From CAWATZ01 sp963784995 (GTDB lineage Bacteria > Planctomycetota > Planctomycetia > Gemmatales > Gemmataceae), in NCBI GenBank assembly GCA_963784995.1, contig CAWATZ010000013.1, positions 372,001 through 436,000 of the forward strand: DNA of 64,000 bases. The letters are read 5' to 3'. The stretch's first letter is position 1; each line of letters begins with the position of its first letter. The translations under genes and the position numbers were made by a program. Below, in pieces: positions 19,599-28,445 of the stretch. The notes under the pieces are model-generated. The model had not been told where the DNA came from. It searched no databases and was given only the letters and a program-made list of their open reading frames with translations.

Positions 19599-20984
19599 AT
19601 GCCTCAAGAACCGGCTTCCCCAGGCGATCCGTCTGGGCGAATCTATCCCAGGCACGAAGAGCTGACGGAATCGGCACCCATCCCGGAGGAGCTTCCGGCC
19701 CAGGCGGAACGGCGCGTGGACGTCACGCATCTGGCCCGGCCCAAACCGGCGGACCTGCGTGAGCTGTCTCCGCGTGCCATCCTGTGCGGCTTCTTCGTCG
19801 CGGCCCTGATGGGAGCGGCCTATCCGTACATCGTCCTCAAGCTGGGTTTTGGGCCGAACGTCTCCGTCGTGGCCGCGATCCTGGGTTACGTGATCCTGGG
19901 ACTGCTGCTGCGTTACAAGCCCTACAACCGGTGGGAGAACAACATGGTTCAGACCGCCGGGACCGCCGCGGCCCAGACCGCGTTCATGTGCGTGCTGCTA
20001 GCGGCGTTCGACATGCTCGCCACGAGCAAGAAGGTCAGCTTCAGCATCACCCTGACGCCGATCCAGTCCTTTGCCTGGCTCACCTGTGCCGGCTTGCTCG
20101 GGGTGTTCCTGGCGGTGCCGTTGCGCCGCCATTACGTGATCGACGAGAAGCTGCCGTTCGCCGACGGCCTGGCGGCTGGCGAAACGATCCTGGTCTGCGA
20201 CAGCGCTGGGCCGGCCGCATTGCGGGCTGCTGTGGCCATGATTGTCGGCATCGTGGCGTCCGGAGTGCTGATGCTGCTCACGGAAGACGCACGTGTCTTC
20301 AATCTCTTCGGCTCGATTTACCTGTTCACCACGGCGACGAGTATCATGGGCCGGACGCTTGTGGGCGTGAACTGGAGTCTGCTGGCCGTCGGCTCGGGCA
20401 TGCTCGTTGGCATGCGGATCAACGTGAGCATGCTGATCGGCACCCTCCTCGCCTGGGTCGTTGCTCCGTATGCGCTGCTTCATGCCGGGATCTGGCTCAC
20501 TCCCAGTTTCACCAGGACCGACGTGCTGTTCTGGGTCATGTGGCCGGCAACGGGGATGATGGTGGCCGGCGGACTGACCGCACTGTTCTTGCGCTGGAAG
20601 GTCCTCGCCCGGACGTTCCGGAACCTCTCGGCCGGGACCGGCGCGGACGAATTTCCCCTCTGGGGAGTGCTTCTCGGGCTGATCCTGAGTGGGGCCGCGC
20701 TGGTGCTGGTGCAAAAGCTGATGCTCGGCCAGCCCATCGCGATCACCCTGATGGCGATTCTGCTTTCCTTGCCGCTGGCCCTGGTCGGTTTGCGGGTGCT
20801 CGGCGAGACCAACTGGGGACCGATCAGTGCCCTCTCGAACATGATGCAGGGGATCTTCGCGATCCTGGCACCGGGCAACGTCGCGGCCAACATGGTCGCC
20901 AGCGGCACCACGGGCACGATTGCCGTCGAGTCCGAAGCGATCATGCAGGATTACAAGATTCTTGACACTAATACACTGTTCTAG
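19599..20984 (+). pseudogene. OPT-family oligopeptide transporter, 5' part, interrupted by element
   Basis: The first 453 codons of an OPT-family transporter, ending at the element junction; the frame then reads nine codons into the element (ILDTNTLF, stop at 20984). Visible features are the N-terminal helix SPRAILCGFFVAALMGAAYPYIVLKLGFGPN, several membrane helices, PFADGLAAGETI and the conserved NVAANMVASGTTG segment followed by QDYK. OPT proteins carry small peptides or metal-chelates across the inner membrane. The 3' part resumes at 32483. Excising the element through the shared CAAG joins codons TAC-AAG-GCC-GGC and gives DYKAGDMVG, as expected for the family. As assembled, the protein is truncated. 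Confidence 0.92.
20958..20976. repeat. left terminal inverted repeat (attL half-site)
   Basis: ATTCTTGACACTAATACAC, identical to the reverse complement of 32459-32477. It abuts the host codon AAG. It also contains the -35 hexamer TTGACA of the recombinase promoter. Confidence 0.88.
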
Positions 20985-20990
20985 TATGAT
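20962..20990 (+). promoter_or_regulatory. sigma70-type promoter of the recombinase gene
   Basis: TTGACA at 20962-20967, a 17-bp spacer and TATGAT at 20985-20990. Transcription would start near 20997, about 30 bp before the recombinase ATG. The -35 box lies inside the terminal inverted repeat, so recombinase bound at its site could repress its own promoter (inference). Confidence 0.7.
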
Positions 20991-21028
20991 GCTGGGATCA
21001 ACCATTCCAATCCACGGAGGTCCCAGCA

Positions 21029-22745
21029 ATGTCCGCAACCAAACCACCCGCCACCGCGTACAGCTACGTTCGCTTCTCGTCCAAGAAGCAGGAGAAAGGC
21101 GACAGCCTGCGCCGGCAGACGGACGGCACGGCCGAGGCGTTCTGCCAGCGTCAGGGCCTGCACCTTGACGACAAGGTCTCGCTCCGCGACCTGGGAGCGT
21201 CCGCCTTTCGCGGCAAGCATCACGAAAGCGACGTGTTCGCCCTGGGCAAGTTCCTCGACCAGGCCCGTCGCGGCCGCATTGCTCCGGGCTCCTGGCTGCT
21301 GGTCGAGAACCTGGACCGGCTGACGCGCGAGGAAGAGCGGAAGGCTCTGCGGCTCTGGCTGGACATCCTCGACCTGCAAATCAACATCGTGCAGCTGGAG
21401 CCGGAAACGATCTTCCGGCACGACAAGATCGACATGCTCGACATCATGCGGGCATTGCTGGAGCTGTCCAGAGGGCACAGGGAGAGCGCGCGGAAAAGCG
21501 ACCAGCTGGGTAGCGTCTGGGCCGAGAAGAAAGCCTGTGCCGCCGCGGCGAGAAGCAGCCCCCGCGCCGCAACAGCACCGTGGGCGGCACGGAAGTGCTG
21601 ACGCACTGTCTGCCGACCTGGATCGAGGAGCCCACCGGCAAGCTGGTGCTGATTCCCGAGCGGGCCGTCGTGGTCAAGCACGTCTACCAGCTGGCAGGCG
21701 CCGGCTACGGCTCCATGCTCATCGTCAAGAAGCTGATTGAAGAGAAGGTCCCGCCTTTCAAGGGCGCCACTGGTCCCGCTCGTTCATCGTCAACCTGATC
21801 CGGGATCGGCGTGGCGTGGGTGAGCATCAGCCAACCAGGCGCTGGCAAGGAGCAGCGCATCCCGGACGGTGACCCGATCGGGCTACTACCCGGCGGCGGT
21901 CTCGGAGGAAGAGTGGGCGGCGGCCCATCCAGGCCGGGGACAGAACGCGGACGGATCGGCAAGCACGTGGAGATTTTCTCCCGCGGCATGCTCCGCGACG
22001 CCCACGACGGCGGGACCTATCTGATCGGCACCAGGACCAACGACGGCAAGCAGCATCGGGCCCTGATCCGACGCATCCCTGGCCGGCCGCGGGCAATGCG
22101 TGTCCTTCCCTCTGGTGCCCTTCGAGCGTGCCATCGTGAGCCAGCTGCGGGAGATCGACCGCACGAGATCCTCAACGGCGACGACGGCCCCGACGAATCC
22201 CAGGCCCTGGGGCAGCTGACCCGTCGAGGACCTCATCGCGAAGCTGGAGGCCGAGCTGGACAACGGCGACGTGGCCGCACTGGCCCGCAAGCTACGCCAG
22301 CTGGAAGACCGGCAGCGGGACCTGATCGAGCACTGCGTGAGGCCAACGAGAAGGCTTCTCATCCGCTGTCGGAGACGTGGGGCGAATGCCGGACGCTGCT
22401 GGAGACCCTGGACGCGTTGCCGATGCGAAAGACGCTCGCGTGCGGCTGCGTGCGGCCTGCAGCCATCGTTGGGGGAATCTGGGTGCTGGCCGTCCCGCGT
22501 GGCCGGGACCGGATCTGTGCAGTTCAGGTCTGGTTCGCCGGCGACAAGAAGCACCGCGACTACCTCATCTGGCATCAAGCGCTCGGGGCAACCGCCACGG
22601 CACGAAGAATGGACAATGGTGGTGCCGGTCGTTCGCCGCGGCCGCCCTGCCGGGAAGCCTGGACCTGCGCAAGTCTGACCACGCCCAGCAGTTGGAAGCG
22701 GTGCTGCGCGCTGTTGACGTGGACGCTGGCGAACCCCAAGCGTAG
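21029..22745 (+). pseudogene. large serine recombinase, several frameshifts
   Basis: An ATG at 21029 with GGAGG upstream begins a resolvase domain: YSYVRFSSKKQEKGDSLRRQ with the probable catalytic serine in RFSSKKQ, then WLLVENLDRLTREE. In other frames the recombinase domain follows: LPTWIEEPTGKLVLIPERAV, VYQLAGAGYGSMLIVKKL, WSRSFIVNLIRDRR, GEHQP, then IGKHVEIFSRGMLRDAHDGG, YLIGTRTNDGKQHRALI and a coiled coil (AALARKLRQLEDRQRDLIE). At least six frame changes separate these pieces, near 21545, 21765, 21850, 21895, 21920 and later. The order and spacing fit one protein of about 570 residues that catalyses integration and excision. Either it has decayed and the element is trapped, or the frame breaks are assembly errors. 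Confidence 0.8.
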
Positions 22746-22797
22746 ACTGTCGTTCAGCGGAAGGCCGGGAGTAGCTACCCGGTCTGGCTGCCCCCTG

Positions 22798-22834
22798 TCT
22801 CCCAGGCAGGGGCGGCCGCCGCAACCCTGGGAGA
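22798..22834. repeat. 9-bp hairpin after the recombinase gene
   Basis: TCTCCCAGG and CCTGGGAGA are inverted around a GC-rich loop, about 50 bp after the recombinase stop. It could be a weak terminator. Between it and 22906 I see nothing certain. Confidence 0.35.
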
Positions 22835-22905
22835 TACACTTTGCCTCTGCTGCACTTCAATCTTGCTTCCGTGTTCGTAAAAGCCGTTGACTGGGCATCG
22901 CCGTT

Positions 22906-23620
22906 GTGGACGGCTTGCCTCGGTCCGAGAGCAACATCCCGGCAGGATCTCGCCCTCTGGTAAGCGTGCTTGGCCTGCGCGGTGTTCACGTTGCAACTGA
23001 GCGTCTGCGAAGCACGCTGTCCCCCGGCCAGGAAGTTTCCCATCAGGAGCGCTTCGAGGCAATCGAGGAAGCGGATTGCTCGCCCGAGGCAATCGTAGCT
23101 CTTCGTCGCCTGAACGATAGCGTCCGAGACTTCGAGCAATACGTTGCTTCCTCCGCCGCTGGGGAAGCAATCCTTCATTGGGTGCGCCAATGGTTTGTCT
23201 GGGCCTCGGCGCAGAAGTTGCGCAATGCCTTTCCCCTCACGGTCGCTCGGAGGTTGAACACCGCTTTCCGGACGCTCAGAGGATCTGGCCGGACGTCTGG
23301 GACGCGGAACCTGATGTTCAGCCTCGAAGCGATACGCACCCTGACGGACCGGCCGTGCCCGGCTACTTTTGGTGGAAGAACGTCCGTCACGAGTTTGGGC
23401 GATGCTCGCCATCGCAATTCCGCCTGCTGTCTTTGGGGGAAGTCTGGAGTCGTGACGGGCGAGATTATTGATGCTGTCTATGGTCACGACGCCGACGGCA
23501 AGGAAAACTGCGCTGCGGAAGCTGACATTGGATCTGACGGAGAAATTCCAGGATTGGAGCATCCCGCTCGAAGTCGTTACTGCTACAGGCGGTTACGTCA
23601 TCAAATCTCACCCCATCTAA
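22906..23620 (+). pseudogene. probable winged-helix protein, frameshifted
   Basis: The end is the most convincing part. SPSQFRLLS in one frame is followed by WGKSGVVTGEIIDAVYGHDADGKE in the next and LRKLTLDLTEKFQDWSIPLEV...GGYVIKSHPI in the third, stopping at 23620. Together they look like a winged-helix DNA-binding domain of the kind found in planctomycete mobile elements. The N-terminal part (RFEAIEEADCSPEAIVALRRL...FVWASAQKLRNAFPLTVARR) is helical and unrecognised. The start is uncertain. Its place after the recombinase suggests a regulator of the element. Confidence 0.4.
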
Positions 23621-23654
23621 AAATGTACCTCTGCGCACCTCCAGAGGTGGCGCG

Positions 23655-23670
23655 AGAGGTGCGCACCTCT
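23655..23670. promoter_or_regulatory. 16-bp perfect palindrome, possible operator
   Basis: AGAGGTGCGCACCTCT is a perfect palindrome. A related ACCTCT...AGAGGT pair overlaps its left side. It lies about 34 bp before the small gene at 23704, a fitting place for a dimeric repressor to bind. Confidence 0.4.
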
Positions 23671-23703
23671 AAGGCATGATGGCCCCCCATGAGGAGGTCA
23701 GCC

Positions 23704-23876
23704 ATGCCGGAGACACCGATCACCGAGGCCCTGCCGCCCCCCGAGGAGATCCAGCGCCGTCTGACGACGTGCCCTGGAGGAGGTGCAGTCCGTTGTGCCG
23801 CCTGCTGCGGCTGTCACGGCGGGCCCATGAGATCGACCGGGATAGCCCGACCAAGGAGGCGTCTCATGTCTCCTGA
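23704..23876 (+). CDS. small helical protein of the element, frameshifted
   Basis: It begins MPETPITEALPPPEEIQRRL, continues in a second frame as ALEEVQ and in a third as LCRLLRLSRRAHEIDRDS, and stops at 23876. The short amphipathic coiled-coil-like helix is typical of small cargo genes in planctomycete integrative elements as I recall them. Both frame changes are +1. The next small gene starts within its last codons. Function unknown. Confidence 0.4.
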
Positions 23877-24056
23877 CCCCACACTGCGGACCCCCGCGCG
23901 GCTGAGATTCCTCACCTGCAGACGGCGACGGAGCCCGATCCGCTCGCCGAGCTGCTGCGCCGGGCCGTCGATCTGGCCCAGCCCGGCCCAGTCCGTGATT
24001 GGCTGCTGGCGCTGCTGGCAGGCGAGCAGGCCCAGAGTCCGCGGGTCGAGAAATGA
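23866..24056 (+). CDS. small acidic protein of the element, frameshifted
   Basis: ATG at 23866 gives MSPDPTLRTPARL. A frame change near 23900 leads to EIPHLQTATEPDPLAELLRRAVDLAQPG and then DWLLALLAGEQAQSPRVEK, stop at 24056. The RAVDLAQPGPVRDWLLALL helix pattern supports real coding in that frame. It overlaps the preceding small gene. Function unknown. Confidence 0.35.
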
Positions 24057-24117
24057 AACGAGGCGGTGCCGTCCTCGACAAGCGGTGCTTGCCCAAAACA
24101 CACAGCCGGAGTCCATT

Positions 24118-25669
24118 GTGTCACAGGATTCATGGGCGGGCAACGGCGACGGCTCGACGTCGTCGGAGACCGACGAGTTCGTTTATGAGCCGATCGACCG
24201 AGATAGCTACTGGTACTGGAAGCAAGAAGCGGTAGGGAGAGGCTGCGAATTCCTGACCAATTATCAGGATGTCGTTAAAGGCAAAACAAAGAAGCGCACC
24301 AAGCTGTCAATGACGTGCGTGGTCAATCAACTCTTCGACATCGCGGACAAATGGCCGAGGCGGATCGGCAACCGGCTCTTTGTCCCAGGCGTGGACTGCA
24401 AACCACTCTGGCTCGACTCGACCAGCGACCTCTTCGCCTGGATTGCTTCGCAGATACTCGCTGACGTGGAGGACAACCCGATCCAGTGGGGCAGGGGATC
24501 GGGCCTGGTCACGGAGTCGCATTTCTACGCCTACCTGACTCAGAACGCGAAGGACTATGACGATCTCGAACAGTACCCTCACGAGCCGAAGCTGAAGCGT
24601 TACTACTACATGCACCCGAAGCCAGCCGGCGGGGCCGGCAAATCGCTCCGGCGGTTACTGGAGTTCTTTTGTCCGGCAACGGCCTTCGATTGCGACTTGA
24701 TCCGGGCGTTCTTCTTGTCGATGTTCTGGGGAGGCCGGGCGGGCTCAAGGCCCGCGTTCCTTTTCAGCGGTGAGGAAGGCGATCCACGGGGAGGGCGAGG
24801 CATCGGCAAGAGCATGGTGGCCCAGCTCGGCTCCCGGCTGGCTGGCGGCTACATCAGCCTGTCCACCGGCGACAAGTTCGGCGACCTGGTAACACGCTTA
24901 CTCAGTCCAGAGGCCGGCGGCAAGCGAATCATCCTGCTCGACAATCTCAAGGCCTGCGCCTGTCGTGGGCCGAGTTGGAGGCCCGGTCACGTCACCCGAG
25001 ATTTCCGGGCACCGGCTCTACCTGGGCGAGGGGACGCGGCCCAATCACTTCACGCTGTGTCTGACAGTCAACGGCGCCAACGTCAGCAAGGATCTGGCGC
25101 AGTGCTGCATCCCGATCGAGCTGGCTCGGCTGAAGTACAGCCCGACCTGGCAGCAGGAGGTCGAGGACTTCATCGACCTCCACCGCTGGGCTATCGTCGG
25201 CGACATCCTGGCCGAGCTGCGAAAGACGCCGCGGCCGCTGGCAGTCCACAGCCGCTGGGGGTTGTGGGAAGCGCAGGTCCTGTGCCGGGCCGCTGGTGAT
25301 CCTGCTCGGTGCCTGGAGGTGATCGAAGCTCGCAGAGAGATCGCCGACGACGACGACGCCGAGGCTGCCCTGGTGCGGGAAGGCTTCATCAACGAGCTGA
25401 CGAGGAACAAACACAATCCAGAGACGGACGCAGTGTTCATCGGTTCGCAGCTGGCTGCTCTCTTTGTAAACCAGGCTCTCGGAGAAAAGCTGCCCGCAAA
25501 CAAGGCATGCGCCAAGCTGAACACGCTGGCGATTCCAGAGCTGCGGAAAAGCTCGAACGCTGAAGGAGCGCGTGGATTCCGCTGGACAGGCAAGAACGCC
25601 CTGCCGGGTGCGGTCGCTGTTCCTCTCGCACAGCTGGCCCAGGAAGAGGGCTGGCCACCCGGCGCCTGA
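24118..25669 (+). CDS. P-loop ATPase / replication helicase-like protein of the element, frameshifted
   Basis: About 517 residues. The N-terminal half has DRDSYWYWKQEAVGRGCEFLTNY. A nucleotide-binding core follows, with a Walker A-like GGRGIGKSM within FLFSGEEGDPRGG and a Walker B-like KRIILLDNLKA. After two closely spaced frame changes near 24955-25000 it continues LRLSWAELEA, SPEISGHRLYLGEGTRPNHF and LCLTVNGANVSKDLAQCCIPIELARL, and ends VPLAQLAQEEGWPPGA. The order resembles primase/helicase-type ATPases of phage and integrative elements. The start is uncertain; the GTG at 24118 lies just before the conserved region. A repeat-rich AT-rich site follows immediately, which supports a role in element replication. 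Confidence 0.6.
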
Positions 25670-25797
25670 CGGTACTGACGGTACTGACGGTACTGACGGT
25701 TGTTTTCTATTGTGCCTCTTCCACCACAATAGGGATTGATTTTTGAGATTTTGATTTTGCTCGGGTACGAAGGAAAACAACCGTCAGTACCGTCAGT
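25666..25797. other. candidate replication origin: iterons, nested hairpins, AT-rich tract
   Basis: Four tandem 9-bp units CTGACGGTA (the last ends in T) run from 25666 to 25701. A 24-bp perfect inverted repeat links 25684-25707 with 25773-25796. Inside it is an 8-bp hairpin (CTATTGTG at 25707, CACAATAG at 25725) and an AT-rich stretch (25734-25761) that stands out in this GC-rich window. It lies directly after the ATPase gene, as in iteron-type origins. Confidence 0.45.
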
Positions 25798-25899
25798 TGA
25801 ACCGATTCGGAGATTAGCGCCTGTACAGATAACGAAAGGAGGCCGGGCAGTGCTTGCCAGCGCTGCCCGGCCTGAAACCCGTCTTGGAGGGTAGGGCCG

Positions 25900-26466
25900 A
25901 TGATAACCGTAACGATTCCCTTTGGCAAGCATCGCGGGCAGAGCCTGGACCGGATTCCGCTCTCGTACCTGAAGTGGCTCCAGAACAACGCTGATCTCGA
26001 CTGGTGGCTGGCAGGAGAGATCAAGGCGGAACTGGCCCGGCGTGGCGTCTGCTCCGTTGACGCGGGCCTGGTGCTGGCCGACCTGGAGGAAGAACTTTAC
26101 GCCCGCATCAGCGAGGACGACGACGTTGACTTCGCCCTGGCCGGGAAGGTGAGCGACCACGTCATGGAAGCTTGTGATTGCAGTCCGGCAGCGGCACGGG
26201 ATCGGCGAAGGGACACACCTGCTTACCACACCGGAGCGAAAACCATGCCCGACCGCGAACGCTTCGTCCTGACCTTCGAGACGCTGGTCAGCGATCGGCC
26301 GTGGGCGATCCGGCTGCGTGGGCTGCTCAAGTATGCCTTGCGAGGCCAGCAGCTGAAGTGCATCCGCGTCGAGCAGCTGGCCGACCCGGCGGCGATCGCC
26401 ACCGGCCGGGTCATTGAAACCAATCCGCACCCGAAGGGGGCACCTCGTGATCGATACCATCCGTGA
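25900..26466 (+). CDS. DUF3820-like N-terminal domain joined to a second small domain
   Basis: The ATG at 25900 follows GGAGG. The first 50 residues, TVTIPFGKHRGQSLDRIPLSYLKWLQNN and then WWLAGEIKAELARRG, resemble the short DUF3820/exonuclease-associated module (PFGKHRG...PLxYLxWL). From residue 116, MPDRERFVLTFETLVSDR and RLRGLLKYALRGQQLKC look like a separate small element gene that has its own ATG at 26245 in the same frame. The sequence between (CSPAAARDRRRDTPAYH) is low-complexity. Either this is a fusion, or a frame error has joined two genes. Function unknown. Confidence 0.5.
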   Translation: MITVTIPFGKHRGQSLDRIPLSYLKWLQNNADLDWWLAGEIKAELARRGVCSVDAGLVLADLEEELYARISEDDDVDFALAGKVSDHVMEACDCSPAAARDRRRDTPAYHTGAKTMPDRERFVLTFETLVSDRPWAIRLRGLLKYALRGQQLKCIRVEQLADPAAIATGRVIETNPHPKGAPRDRYHP

Positions 26467-26526
26467 CTAGCTGCGCTCCCTCATCCTGGATCTGCAAGGA
26501 CTCGACAGGGCCCTGGCCGCGATCAG

Positions 26527-26712
26527 GTGGCCCATAGACAACGTCGTGGCCGCTCAGGGCCTGGTCCATCTGCTCAAGAGCGCGATACTTTGCGGAATCG
26601 CCTGAGTGACTTGCTGACGGCAAGTAAGGAAGCTGCCGTACCTGGACTATTTGACGTCCAGGACCCGGACCAGGGCGAGCCGGTCAAACCCAAGGGCGGG
26701 AAGCGGAAATGA
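26527..26712 (+). CDS. possible small protein of the element
   Basis: A short frame whose end, RLSDLLTASKEAAVPGLFDV...KPKGGKRK, looks protein-like and ends in a basic tail, although the start is doubtful. It sits in a 400-bp stretch (26467-26864) that otherwise shows no convincing gene. Confidence 0.25.
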   Translation: MAHRQRRGRSGPGPSAQERDTLRNRLSDLLTASKEAAVPGLFDVQDPDQGEPVKPKGGKRK

Positions 26713-26864
26713 TCCGCAGCCGCCAGCTTCGCCTTCTCGTAGGTGCGCCTGAGAGCCCCACGGCATGCCTATCTGGATGAACCACCGAAGCCGAAGGGCG
26801 GCAAGAAACGATGAGCGGCCGCTAAGGCTACCGGTATGATGGCAGGGCCCGGGAGGGCCTTGTC

Positions 26865-27077
26865 ATGCCAGCACAGTCGGAGGGCCAGTATCAACCGTGG
26901 GGAACGATGGCTGGGGCTTTCTGCGGCTGGCATCGCCGCGGGCGGAACGCCGCCTGGGAGAAGCTGACTGCCGCCCGCAGCTGTGAGGTCTGGCTCACGC
27001 TGCTGGCCAAGACGCACGGCCTGGGTGAGTACCAGGTGCTGCCAGCCGGCACGACGCCGGCGGACGTGCAACCCTGA
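26865..27077 (+). CDS. small hypothetical protein of the element
   Basis: A 70-residue intact frame: MPAQSEGQYQPWGTM...AAWEKLTAARSCEVWLTLLAK...EYQVLPAGTTPADVQP. The central tryptophan-rich helix and the VLPAGTTP end suggest a real small protein. No domain is recognised and no clear ribosome site is seen. It stands between the DUF3820-like gene and the HTH gene. Confidence 0.4.
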   Translation: MPAQSEGQYQPWGTMAGAFCGWHRRGRNAAWEKLTAARSCEVWLTLLAKTHGLGEYQVLPAGTTPADVQP

Positions 27078-27189
27078 CCTTTCTTGTCCAGAAAAACCTT
27101 CCGGCGCTGGACGTTTTGCAACCTACCCGCCAATTTGACATTTCTTTTCCCGTTCGAGCAAACTGCCTTCCGAAAGGGAGGTGATTCGG

Positions 27190-27391
27190 TGGAAACACAA
27201 TCGAATTCTCGATTGACGAATTGGCCGGCAAAATCGTGGTGCCGGCGACAACGATTCGCCGCTGGATTGCTCGAGGCCTCGTGCTGGTCCGCCGCATCCA
27301 CAGGCTCACCGTCATCGGGCCCGAGGGCGTGGCCGCTGCAACCAGGCTGGCCCAGGCCCGCTCTCTCCTCCGTGGCGAGGAACCGACATGA
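27190..27391 (+). CDS. excisionase/MerR-like helix-turn-helix protein, frameshifted near its start
   Basis: The reading IEFSIDELAGKIVVPATTI, then RRWIARGLVLVRRIHRLTVI and GPEGVAAATRLAQARSLLRG is a typical MerR/excisionase-type winged HTH of about 65 residues. A GTG at 27190 with AGGGAGG upstream provides the start, but it is in another frame, so the frame must change near 27203. The small size and the recombinase in the same element make it a candidate recombination directionality factor (inference). The next gene overlaps its stop by ATGA. Confidence 0.55.
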
Positions 27392-27510
27392 ACCTACCAG
27401 CATCCACGAAGGTCACGACCGATCCGGTGAGAGCCGAGCAGGCCATCGCCGTGCTGGAGGACCTGGCGAGGGCATTGCCGCACCACGAGAGCATTACGCC
27501 CAGCAGCTGA
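27388..27510 (+). CDS. very small protein coupled to the HTH gene
   Basis: A 40-residue frame (MNLPASTKVTTDPVRAEQAI, then AVLEDLARALPHHESITPSS) starts inside the HTH gene's stop codon (ATGA overlap), implying translational coupling. It is mainly a short amphipathic helix. No function is recognised. Confidence 0.35.
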   Translation: MNLPASTKVTTDPVRAEQAIAVLEDLARALPHHESITPSS

Positions 27511-27553
27511 TCTTCACAGGAGCCATCGCCATCCCATGAGGGCGATGTGCCTT

Positions 27554-27585
27554 GCACAGAGCGGCTTCGTCGTGCCGCTCTGTGC
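27554..27585. terminator. 12-bp perfect hairpin
   Basis: GCACAGAGCGGC and its complement (27554-27565, 27574-27585) enclose an 8-base loop. No T tract follows. It lies after the small genes and before a gene-free stretch. Confidence 0.4.
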
Positions 27586-27593
27586 TAGGCTGA

Positions 27594-27745
27594 CGCCCGG
27601 CTCGCTTGCCGTGGCATGTCACGCGGACGGGCGGGCCGGCTGAAACCACAGAGCAGCTCCGGTGCGTTACCGGGGATGTACTCCCGGCGGGAAGCATTGC
27701 GGCTCACCCGCCGGGGGTTGAAACCAGATGGAGGCTGACATGCTG
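27594..27745. other. gene-free stretch with structured-RNA character
   Basis: No convincing coding frame. CCCGGCGGG (27683-27691) pairs with CCCGCCGGG (27707-27715), and a smaller CCGGT/ACCGG stem lies just before. Two copies of a TGAAACCA motif flank the stems (about 27641 and 27720). It could be a small RNA or the leader of the HTH gene at 27790. This is suggestive only. Confidence 0.25.
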
Positions 27746-27789
27746 CCCGCAAGCTCTGATCGCCCTGGAGTGCGCATTGATGCTCAACA

Positions 27790-28197
27790 GTGAGCAATCC
27801 CAGCGACGTGGACGAGCCCGGCGGACGACGTCATTGCCCTGGGCCTGGCCACCGGCAAGCCGCTGAAGGACATTGCGGAGGAGGCGAAGGTCAGCGTGGC
27901 CACCGTCGTCCGCCGCAACGTCAACCCGGAATTCCGGCAGCGCGTCGCGGAACTGCGGGCGGGACTGCTCGAGCGCTGCTCTGGGATCCTGGCCGACGGG
28001 CTGGTTGCCGCCACGGCCAAGCTGCGGACGCTGATCCTCGGAGGCCATCCGAGACGGTCCAGCTGCATGCCGCCCAGGTCCTCATCGGCCTGACCCTGAA
28101 GGTCCACGAGTCGGTCGATCTGGAAAGCCGGCTGGCTGCCATCGAGCAGCAGTTGGCCAGGCAGAAATCACAGCGAGGTCACTATGGGGCTTCGTGA
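27790..28197 (+). CDS. HTH DNA-binding protein, terminase-small-subunit-like
   Basis: The HTH lies in DVIALGLATGKPLKDIAEEA with KVSVATVVRRNVNPEFRQRV, followed by helices AGLLERCSGILADGLVAATAK, SETVQLHAAQVLIGLTLKVH and DLESRLAAIEQQLARQKSQ. Both ends lie in the frame of 27790, but the HTH core lies in another frame, so two compensating frame changes are needed. Size and layout resemble small phage-type HTH proteins. No large terminase or capsid gene is present, so a DNA-binding role in the element is more likely than packaging. Confidence 0.5.
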   Translation: MSNPSDVDEPGGRRHCPGPGHRQAAEGHCGGGEGQRGHRRPPQRQPGIPAARRGTAGGTARALLWDPGRRAGCRHGQAADADPRRPSETVQLHAAQVLIGLTLKVHESVDLESRLAAIEQQLARQKSQRGHYGAS

Positions 28198-28417
28198 GTG
28201 CTTGCGCGGGCTGGCCGGCCGCGTCGAGTCGTCGCCCGGCTGTTCCGAGTGTCTGCCAATCAAGTTCGTTGGCCTGGACGAGCCGGACCCGAGCCCGCTG
28301 CCCAATCCTTGTCCGGTATGCGGACGAATCTTCAAGCCGGGCGAAGTGCGGGTGCTTCTGTTCCGGTTACATCCGGGCCGGGAAGAGGAAACCACCGATG
28401 ATCGGCAGCAGAACTGA
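28184..28417 (+). CDS. small zinc-ribbon-like protein
   Basis: An intact 77-residue frame overlapping the previous gene by 14 bp. It has MGLRECLRGLAGRVESS, then CSECLPIKFVGLDEPDP, NPCPVCGRIFKPGEVRVLLF and a charged end. Two cysteine pairs (CSEC and CPVC) suggest one zinc site. Small proteins of this kind recur in the element. Function unknown. Confidence 0.5.
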   Translation: MGLRECLRGLAGRVESSPGCSECLPIKFVGLDEPDPSPLPNPCPVCGRIFKPGEVRVLLFRLHPGREEETTDDRQQN

Positions 28418-28445
28418 GCAATCCAAACACCTTGAAGGAGACACC

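Noticed and set aside
21886..23562. Minus-strand open frame opposite the recombinase and winged-helix genes
   Set aside because: The plus strand has recognisable recombinase and winged-helix segments; the minus frame has none.
27630..27730. CRISPR-like TGAAACC motifs
   Set aside because: Only two partial copies without regular spacers or cas genes; not an array.
27790..28197. Prophage with DNA packaging genes
   Set aside because: Only a small HTH protein resembles a small terminase subunit; no large terminase, portal, capsid or tail genes are visible in the element.
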